This document shows positions 51,981 to 58,707 of a stretch of DNA of 64,000 bases, piece after piece. Position 1 is the stretch's first letter, and each line of letters starts with the position of its first letter. The notes under the pieces are model-generated. The model did no database searches, had not been told where the DNA came from, and saw nothing but the letters and a program-made list of their open reading frames with translations. Both the position numbers and the translations under genes were made by a program. This stretch comes from Hugenholtzia roseola DSM 9546 (GTDB lineage: Bacteria > Bacteroidota > Bacteroidia > Cytophagales > Bernardetiaceae): assembly GCF_000422585.1 (NCBI RefSeq), contig NZ_KE383880.1, positions 190,459-254,458 of the forward strand, in the 5' to 3' direction.

Positions 51981-52040
51981 TTTTACTTTCAAGCGTTTTA
52001 GCTTCAAGAATTTTACCTTCAAGAGTTTTACTTGGAGCGC
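51981..52040. repeat. 15-bp tandem repeat, four units
   Basis: Four consecutive 15-base units: TTTTACTTTCAAGCG, TTTTAGCTTCAAGAA, TTTTACCTTCAAGAG and TTTTACTTGGAGCGC. The TTTTA start and period are invariant; the last unit is the most diverged. Confidence 0.8.
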
Positions 52041-52103
52041 AATCAGAAGGCAGAAAATAGCCTATTTAGGCTTGAAAAGTGCAAACGTCGCGCCTCACGT
52101 CAT

Positions 52104-52274
52104 AGTAATGTTAGGTTCTGTGAAAAGTCTTGTTTTGTCAAATTAGAAACGAAATAAAATTTGGGCTAAACCCTATTTTTGGGTCTGAAAATCCTTTTTT
52201 ATTTCAATCTCACTGCGGACAAGACAGTGCCTTGTCCCTACATTTGCCGCTGCTTTTTAGAATTTAACATTACA
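52104..52274. repeat. Element B copy with palindromic core, copy 10
   Basis: 171 bp. Left end AGTAATGTTAGGTTCT, right end AGAATTTAACATTACA, inverted with few mismatches. Interior has TTGTTTTGTCAAATT, AAATAAAATTTGGGCT, GGGTCTGAAAAT, CTTTTTTATTTCAATCTCAC, and core GGACAAGAC-AGT-GCCTTGTCC (52217-52237). Matches the reverse complement of 35055-35226 along its whole length. Confidence 0.88.
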
Positions 52275-52316
52275 GCCCTGCTCTTTTACTTGGCATCACA
52301 CTTATTTTGTATCGAT

Positions 52317-53495
52317 ATGCTCAAATTCCCTTGGACAAAAAAAGCCACTACTCCCAAAGTTCCCAAAAGCCCAATGCGTGAGTGGTTTGATTCGCTACTC
52401 TTTGCTATCATAGTCGCGACCCTCGCCCGTTGGCTCATTGCCGAACCTTTCAAAATCCCGACTCCTTCGATGGAAGGCTCGCTTTTGGCAGGGGACTTTG
52501 TTTTGGTCAGCAAAATTAGCTACGGCGCACGCACGCCCAAAACGCCTTTGCAGTTTCCGCTTACCCATCGCGATTTTTGGGGGCTGCCTGTCCCCTCCTA
52601 CCTCGATTGGATAGCTTTGCCACAGGCAAGAGTCCCAAGTTTGGGTAGCATAGAGCGAAATGATGCTATTATTTTCAACTATCCTGCACAATTAGAATAT
52701 CCCAGCGACTTGCGCGACAACTACATCAAACGCTGTGTCGGACTCCCGGGCGACGAATTTGAAATCCGCGACAAGGTTATCTACATCAACGGAAAAGCAC
52801 AAGAAAATCCGCCAAACACACAATTTCAATATCTTATTATCGCCAATCAAGTACTTACAGATGATACTTTTAGGCGAAATGGGATTCCCGTTGTCGCCAA
52901 TGTAGATAACAGCCGTTCTATCATCGAACTCAATAGAAAGGCTGCCCTGCATTATTTTCCCAACCAAATTGATAGCCTTTATACCACAGACGAAAGCTAC
53001 AACTACTACGTCGTTTATACCACCGAAGCCATCGTCGATAAATTTGCACAATACGACTTTGTAGCCAAAGTCGTCAAGACCTTCGATAGCCCACTCGATA
53101 ATTCTATCTTCAACGAACCCAAATGGACTTTGAATAATTTTGGAAAAATCACCATTCCGAAAGAAGGCATGACCATCGAGCTAACGCCTCAAAACGTTAG
53201 GCATTACGGTTATACCATTCAATACTACGAAGGCTTAGAAAATGTAGAAATCAAGGACGAAACGCTCTACCTCAACGGCAATGCCCTAAAAGACTACGTT
53301 TTCAAGCAAGATTACTACTTTGCAATGGGCGACAACCGCCACAACTCGCTCGATTCGCGCTATTGGGGCTTCGTTCCTGCCGACCACATTGTAGGAAAAG
53401 GCTCTTGGGTTTGGTTTTCCATAGACCCCGACCTTGCCAAAGGCGGCATTTTTGCGCGTATTCGTTGGGATAGAGTAGGCAATAGCATAGAATAA
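52317..53495 (+). CDS. lepB: Signal peptidase I
   Basis: 392-residue inner-membrane serine protease that removes signal peptides. A single N-terminal membrane helix (WFDSLLFAIIVATLARWLI) is followed by box B with the catalytic serine (PFKIPTPSMEGSLLAGD), the general-base lysine in YIKRCVGLPGDEFEIR, and box E MGDNRHNSLDSRYWGFVP. A ~150-residue insert between boxes D and E is typical of Bacteroidota enzymes. An upstream in-frame ATG at 52179 lies inside element B and encodes an unlikely 46-residue extension, so 52317 is chosen. Confidence 0.95.
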   Translation: MLKFPWTKKATTPKVPKSPMREWFDSLLFAIIVATLARWLIAEPFKIPTPSMEGSLLAGDFVLVSKISYGARTPKTPLQFPLTHRDFWGLPVPSYLDWIALPQARVPSLGSIERNDAIIFNYPAQLEYPSDLRDNYIKRCVGLPGDEFEIRDKVIYINGKAQENPPNTQFQYLIIANQVLTDDTFRRNGIPVVANVDNSRSIIELNRKAALHYFPNQIDSLYTTDESYNYYVVYTTEAIVDKFAQYDFVAKVVKTFDSPLDNSIFNEPKWTLNNFGKITIPKEGMTIELTPQNVRHYGYTIQYYEGLENVEIKDETLYLNGNALKDYVFKQDYYFAMGDNRHNSLDSRYWGFVPADHIVGKGSWVWFSIDPDLAKGGIFARIRWDRVGNSIE

Positions 53496-53534
53496 ATCAG
53501 CGTTTTTCGCTCCTTTTTGATAAGCACCTCCCAC

Positions 53535-53570
53535 TTGGGCTTTTTACTTTTTTTGTAAAAAGCCCAATTT
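53535..53570 (+). terminator. Terminator after lepB
   Basis: TTGGGCTTTTTAC (53535-53547) pairs exactly with GTAAAAAGCCCAA (53555-53567), a 13-bp stem with a T-only loop, followed by TTT. Confidence 0.85.
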
Positions 53571-53573
53571 CGC

Positions 53574-53604
53574 TTGTAGTTTATCTTTTTTTTTCATACT
53601 TTTA
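53574..53604 (+). promoter_or_regulatory. Possible promoter of the DivIVA-like gene
   Basis: CTTG (53574-53577), 19 bases, TACTTTTA (53597-53604). Spacing is right, but both boxes are one base off consensus. Confidence 0.4.
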
Positions 53605-53770
53605 GCCGTAATTAGGCTTTATGAATCATTTGTAAAATACCCTTCGGGTTTTGTAGTCTTTTGAAAATCAGCCAATAGGCTGCCAACTATGTCTGCGCTA
53701 CCATTTTGTTCATAATCGCTACTACTTTGTGAAATTAAAGACAAGTTTCAACTTCTAAACCGTCTTCGCC

Positions 53771-54619
53771 TTGCAAACCGTAACTATCGCAAAAATCAAA
53801 GAGCATACCTTTAAAAAAGCTACCTTTGGTGGGTATAGAAAAGAGGAGGTAAGCGAATTTTTAGCCAACCTTGCCGAAGATTGGCAGCAACTTCATAGTA
53901 GAAATGAAATTTTAGAAGACCAAATTGCACAGGCGCGTGCCGAATTGCAAAAACTCAAAGAAATCGAGGCTGCCTTATTACAAAATTTGCAGCAGACACA
54001 AAGTGCTTCCAAACTAACCTTAGAGCAAGCCGAAAAACAGGCGCAGGTCAAACTCATGGAAGCGCAAGTGCGAGCAGATAGCCTCCTGCATCAGGCGAAG
54101 GAAAAAGCCGATGCCCTTCTTGCGCAAGCCGCCCAAAAAGCCGAAAAACTCATCACAGAGGCGAAAAACTTTTCTGAACAGACCCTTACCGAAACCAATA
54201 AGGAACTCAATCGCCTGCAATATGCGCACGAATTTACGGTACAGCAAAGGCAGAAGATGCTTGAAGATTTGACAGAATTTTTAGAAAATTCGCTTAAAAA
54301 AGTAAAGCGTTTTGCCGAAATAAACGTCGAAAATACAGTGCCGCATTTTCAGGGAAAAGTCTTTCAAATGGCGCAAAAGGAGCAATTAAACCTACAACCG
54401 ACCTCACATTCTGCCTCACAACCTGCCGCCAAACCGCTTGTAGATTTTGCCCAATACAAAGAGCAGCAAAAGAATGAAACGGCGAAAGTAGATAGAAAAA
54501 ATAACAGCGAAGAAGTGGCAAATCAGCCCCTATCCAAAGAAAAAGCCCCTGCCAAATCGCAGGCTTCCGAAGAAAAAGCCAAAGGTTTGCTTTGGGATTT
54601 TGACGATTTGAGTTTTTAA
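53771..54619 (+). CDS. DivIVA-domain coiled-coil protein (TTG start)
   Basis: 282 residues. The N-terminal DivIVA-type membrane/curvature module reads VTIAKIKEHTFKKATFGGYR then KEEVSEFLANLAEDW, followed by a long coiled coil (about 35-190, alternating Glu/Lys/Ala/Gln with KADALLAQAAQKAEKLI) and a disordered Lys/Glu/Ser tail ending LLWDFDDLSF. Initiation appears to be TTG at 53771: the in-frame stop TAA at 53756-53758 leaves no upstream ATG, and the module needs residue 2 onward. Likely a polar or septal scaffold (family inference). Confidence 0.85.
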   Translation: MQTVTIAKIKEHTFKKATFGGYRKEEVSEFLANLAEDWQQLHSRNEILEDQIAQARAELQKLKEIEAALLQNLQQTQSASKLTLEQAEKQAQVKLMEAQVRADSLLHQAKEKADALLAQAAQKAEKLITEAKNFSEQTLTETNKELNRLQYAHEFTVQQRQKMLEDLTEFLENSLKKVKRFAEINVENTVPHFQGKVFQMAQKEQLNLQPTSHSASQPAAKPLVDFAQYKEQQKNETAKVDRKNNSEEVANQPLSKEKAPAKSQASEEKAKGLLWDFDDLSF

Positions 54620-54778
54620 GAGCCGTCTTTTAAGGCACACTTAAAAATAGTAGAAAAATTTTCGTAAAAAACTTACTTAAAAAACAAGCTCATAGTTTTT
54701 TGTGCAAAAAGTTCACTTTTATATCCACTCCCAAACAACTATTTTCCTTTTCAGGCTTTTTATTAGAAAAAAATAGAC

Positions 54779-56245
54779 ATGGCTTCAAAAATGCTCTACC
54801 CGCGCCCGCGCATTTTGGCTTCGCTCTTGGTGCTATTGGGTAGTATGCTGGCGTTTTGCTTTTTCCTTTTAGAAGAAGACTATCTCTTCACAACGCTACT
54901 CTTGGGGGCTGCCCTCATTTACCAAATCGCCCTGCTGCTCAAAACGCTCATGAGCGCGGAAGGCGAACTAACCGAACTTTTAGAGGCTTTGCGCAACGAC
55001 GATTTTTCTACCTTAGTCCTCCCCTTTTCCCTCGACGAAAAAGAAGCCCCAAGCGAAGAAAAAGCCTTGAAAGCTAAAAATTTAAAACAAAAAGCACAAC
55101 ATTTTTGGAAACAAACCCTACAAAATAGCCCGCCCAATGAACTAAGGCAGGCAGTCATGGAGGCATACCTGCACTTTCAAGAAATTAGACAAAACAAAGA
55201 ACGCGACCACCAAAACCTGCTCACCATTATCCAACATATCGGCATGGGCATTTTAGCCTACAACGAAAAAGAGGAAATCGAGCTGCTCAACTTGGCTGCA
55301 AGGCGGCTTTTAGGCGTTAATAAAGCTGAAAAATTAGATGATTTACAAAACTTTGCCCCTGAATGGGTTTCTACTGTTCGCCAACTTAAAACGGGAAATC
55401 GTGCCTTAGTGAAAGGGAAAAAAATCAATGGCGAACCCATAGACGTATCAGTCTATGCAATAGAGATAAACAGACGTGGGGAAAGTTATAAATACCTTAC
55501 TTTTCAAAATATTCATAATGAACTATTAGATAGAGAAATGGAAGCCTGGCAAAATTTGCTGCGCGTCCTGACACACGAAATCATGAACTCGGTTGCGCCT
55601 ATTTCTTCCTTAGCCGCTACGATTGCAGATGAAAGCGAATATTTAAAACAAAAATACAATCAAAATCCTCTGGATTTTGATGACATGCAACTTGCTGCCC
55701 AAACAATTCAAAGGCGAAGCGAATCTTTGGTTAATTTTATGGCAGACTTTCGCAATCTTTCTAAGCTACCCGAACCTAAATTTGAGCAGGTGCGTTTAGC
55801 CGAAATTTTTACACATGTAGAAACACTTTTTAAAGCAGATTTGCAGGAAAGTGAGATTTTGTTTCAAGTAGAAATGCCTGCGCCTTCGTTTTTCATCACT
55901 GCCGACCCCATGCTGATAGAACAGGTTTTGATAAATTTGGTAAAAAATGCCGCCCAAGCTCTTGAAAGTCAAGACGATAACGAACACAAAAAAATATGTC
56001 TAAAATCCTTTCGCAACGAACAAGGACAAGCCATTATTTCGGTCAAAGACAATGCAATGGGAATTGATGCAGATGCTATTAGTAAAATTTTTATCCCTTT
56101 CTTTTCTACCAAAAAAGGCGGTTCGGGTATCGGATTGAGCCTTTCCCAGCAAATTATGCGGCAGCACAAAGGCTCTATTTCTGTTATTTCAGAAACCGAC
56201 CCTCAAAAAGCACGTGGAACAGAATTTAAACTTACCTTTCTTTAA
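54779..56245 (+). CDS. Sensor histidine kinase, NtrY/NtrB-like
   Basis: 488 residues. Two N-terminal membrane helices (ILASLLVLLGSMLAFCFFLL; FTTLLLGAALIYQIALLL), then a linker, a PAS-like domain (LLTIIQHIGMGILAYNEKEE, then IELLNLAARRLLGVNKAE), a phosphoacceptor helix LRVLTHEIMNSVAPISSLAA with the H-box histidine, and an ATPase domain: N box LINLVKNAAQAL, G1 VKDNAMGIDADA, G2 GGSGIGLSLSQQI. Almost no periplasmic loop, so it likely senses an internal or membrane signal. No response regulator adjoins it; an orphan kinase. Confidence 0.92.
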   Translation: MASKMLYPRPRILASLLVLLGSMLAFCFFLLEEDYLFTTLLLGAALIYQIALLLKTLMSAEGELTELLEALRNDDFSTLVLPFSLDEKEAPSEEKALKAKNLKQKAQHFWKQTLQNSPPNELRQAVMEAYLHFQEIRQNKERDHQNLLTIIQHIGMGILAYNEKEEIELLNLAARRLLGVNKAEKLDDLQNFAPEWVSTVRQLKTGNRALVKGKKINGEPIDVSVYAIEINRRGESYKYLTFQNIHNELLDREMEAWQNLLRVLTHEIMNSVAPISSLAATIADESEYLKQKYNQNPLDFDDMQLAAQTIQRRSESLVNFMADFRNLSKLPEPKFEQVRLAEIFTHVETLFKADLQESEILFQVEMPAPSFFITADPMLIEQVLINLVKNAAQALESQDDNEHKKICLKSFRNEQGQAIISVKDNAMGIDADAISKIFIPFFSTKKGGSGIGLSLSQQIMRQHKGSISVISETDPQKARGTEFKLTFL

Positions 56246-56538
56246 AAATTTAAAATTGTATGATGGTGCGGTAGCAAGGCAGTATCAAGGAGGCTCAAAA
56301 GCAGGTGCGGCTTTGGGCGACAAAAGGGCTGTATCTTTGAAAGGAAACTTCTGAAATATAGACATATTTTTAATCAATCGAATGTAAGACTTTGCTAAAA
56401 AGGAGAAAAACGGTTGATTTGGGCAGTGTGCCGCCTTTCTTAGCAACAAAGTACGCAGCTCACAACGTAAGGAATGTAAGGACTCTGGCTTTATTCCGAT
56501 TTTTGCCTTAGTTTTGCACCTTCATCATCTTCTTCAAT

Positions 56539-57057
56539 ATGAAAACTCAAAAAAAGTTACTTCCCTTCGCACTCTCTTTTTTCTTTGCGTTAGCGTTTTT
56601 TTTGTCAGATTTAGATAAAAACTTACAGGCGCAAATTACAACCGAGTACGCCCTCAAAATTGACAATTACGACACCCGTCCGCGCTATTTGCGGGCAGGC
56701 GATTGGCTTATTTTCAAACAAAAAAACAACGACCATCAGTATAAAGCGCGTATTTTAAGCATTGGCGCAGATTATGTAGTTCTGGAAGGCTTAGAAGTGC
56801 GCCTTCCTTTGCAGGATTTGGAAAAAATCTACCTTCGTAGGAAAGCACCCCTCTTGCTTGAAGGCGGATTTTATACGCTGGGAGTAGGATTTTTTACCTC
56901 TTTCTTACGTGGCGTTTTTCGAAATAATAAGGCAGAAATGCAAGAATTTGCTATCATTAGTGGCAGTTTTATTACCTTAGCACAACTCATGCGCCCTTTC
57001 CGCTACAAAAAATACAATTTTGAGAAAAAGGCGCGGATTCAGAGTCTTGCTTTTTAA
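56539..57057 (+). CDS. Exported hypothetical protein
   Basis: 172 residues, not recognised. Signal peptide (LLPFALSFFFALAFFLS, likely cleaved after LQA). The mature part has a small beta module (RAGDWLIFKQKNNDHQYKAR, ILSIGADYVVLEGLEVRLPL) reminiscent of an SH3-like or PilZ-like barrel, and then a hydrophobic segment (GGFYTLGVGFFTSFLRGVF) that could insert in a membrane. Preceded by a -7-like TAGTTTTG (56509-56516). Converges with the following minus-strand gene with only 6 bases between. Confidence 0.7.
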   Translation: MKTQKKLLPFALSFFFALAFFLSDLDKNLQAQITTEYALKIDNYDTRPRYLRAGDWLIFKQKNNDHQYKARILSIGADYVVLEGLEVRLPLQDLEKIYLRRKAPLLLEGGFYTLGVGFFTSFLRGVFRNNKAEMQEFAIISGSFITLAQLMRPFRYKKYNFEKKARIQSLAF

Positions 57058-57063
57058 AGTTTG

Positions 57064-58560
57064 CTACTTACTTTTTTCTTTTATTTTTTTTAATTCTATT
57101 TTAGCTTGTTGGTCTAAACTATTTTTGTATTCATGCGTGGAAAAAGATAGGACTTTCTCGAAATAAAAGGTAGCCTTTTCCCAATCCTGCGCTGCCGCAT
57201 AAAACTTTCCCAATCGCAAGGCGGCGTTTGGCGCAAAGTAGTGAGGTAAGTTATTATTTTTTTCTACTACGATTTCATAGTAAAATTTTGCTTCTTTTTT
57301 TCTCTCTAAATTTTCCAAAATCCTACCCTTTCTATAATGAAACTCTATCCAATCTTTTTGCGAAAAATCTGAAATTAGTTTCGTTTTTTGATATGATTCC
57401 AAAATTTCAAGGGCTTTCAGGTCTTCGCCCCCATCTGAAAGCAACCGCGCCTCTATCAGCACCGAAGCAGGGATTTTTTTTTGAGCGGCAAATTGCGCCG
57501 CATGCTTATCTACTTCACTATTTGTGTTGCCTACTGTTTTTATTTTTTCTAAAAAAGAAAAAGCATCAGGCGATTTAGAGAGCCATTTGGCAAGAAATAT
57601 TTTGTAATGTGCATCTTTTATAAGTGTATTTCCTTTATAGAAAAGTATAAACTTTTGGTAATGAAAAATTGCTTTGGCATATTTTCGTGTGTGCAGGGCT
57701 AATTCGGCAGCGATATAATCGAGATAGGGTTCTTTCAGGCTAATTTGCTTATTTTCAAGCTCTTGTGCAAGCCAAATCTGGGCAGATTGGTGTTCTCTTG
57801 CTTTCATGGCGAGCAAGAGATAAGCCACTTTAAAGAGTTGATTTTGCTTATGCTCCCCTGTCATTTTTCTTAGTTGTAGTGCCGCTTTTTCAAAATTTTG
57901 ATACAAATAACCTTCTATTAAAAAATAAAATAGTTGTGATTCTTTCTGAAAAATATGATTTGAAAAGGCAGCCTCTTTTAGCGCATTTCGCGCCGCAGGA
58001 GCATAATCAGTTTCGGAAATGCCTAATAAAGGCAACCAAGTTTGGTATGCCGCAGGCACGCTTGCCAAAAGGTGTGCCAAGAGTCCGAGTGTCTTTTTTT
58101 GAGGCAAAAAATCGGGATATGCCTTTACATTGCGTTTGAGTAGGCGGTGGGCGGCGCGAATACGCCAGATAGCCTCCCATTTCTGGTTGAATTTGAGATA
58201 AACCATCGCCCATTGTAATTTAATTTCTGCTTGTATAAATAAAATATAAGGCGAATTTTCTTTGCTTTTTTGAGCGTACAGTTCAATATTTTCGAGTCTT
58301 AGTGCTTCTCTTTCTTTCCATTTTTCTAATAAATTTGGATTTTCTGTTAATAAAAGTCTAATTATTTCTGTATAATTTTCAATCAAAGAAGGAATAGGCA
58401 GAGCGGCTATTGTATCAGAGGGCAGGGTTTGGAGTGCGAGGGCTGCTTCATAATTTTTTATATCTTTCGCATTAAAATCAAAATAAATAGGCGAACTTTC
58501 TAATTTGAGAACAAGCCCAAAGATGGAAATAAACAGAAAACAAGAAAAAGTTTTTGACAT
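57064..58560 (-). CDS. Exported TPR-like helical protein
   Basis: 498 residues with signal peptide (FSCFLFISIFGLVLKLESS). The rest is helical, with TPR-like pairs (KYAKAIFHYQKFILFYKG, GRILENLERKKEAKFYYEIV, FYAAAQDWEKATFYFEKVLS). Many Lys/Glu/Gln. It is presumably periplasmic or lipid-free surface, with a scaffold role. Similar proteins with this layout are widespread in Bacteroidota and uncharacterised. It is divergent from the AddB-like gene. Confidence 0.75.
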   Translation of the reverse strand: MSKTFSCFLFISIFGLVLKLESSPIYFDFNAKDIKNYEAALALQTLPSDTIAALPIPSLIENYTEIIRLLLTENPNLLEKWKEREALRLENIELYAQKSKENSPYILFIQAEIKLQWAMVYLKFNQKWEAIWRIRAAHRLLKRNVKAYPDFLPQKKTLGLLAHLLASVPAAYQTWLPLLGISETDYAPAARNALKEAAFSNHIFQKESQLFYFLIEGYLYQNFEKAALQLRKMTGEHKQNQLFKVAYLLLAMKAREHQSAQIWLAQELENKQISLKEPYLDYIAAELALHTRKYAKAIFHYQKFILFYKGNTLIKDAHYKIFLAKWLSKSPDAFSFLEKIKTVGNTNSEVDKHAAQFAAQKKIPASVLIEARLLSDGGEDLKALEILESYQKTKLISDFSQKDWIEFHYRKGRILENLERKKEAKFYYEIVVEKNNNLPHYFAPNAALRLGKFYAAAQDWEKATFYFEKVLSFSTHEYKNSLDQQAKIELKKIKEKSK

Positions 58561-58707
58561 ATCTTTTCATTTTAAAAATGGCTTGGCAGCCTTTCTACTT
58601 GCACTTTTATTCCTATCTTTGCAAAAATGCGTACTTTTTTTCAATTGGCTGCTAAAAAATTTGTAATTTTCAACTTCGAAACGAACATTTATCTTACTAA
58701 ATAGGCT

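Larger units (their letters stand above)
51799..52316. other. Repeat-rich intergenic region before lepB
   Basis: 518 bases between two plus-strand genes. It contains the 15-bp tandem repeat (51981-52040) and an element B copy (52104-52274); the remaining parts show nothing recognisable. A -7-like TATTTTTG (51962-51969) lacks a well-placed -33 element. Confidence 0.55.
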
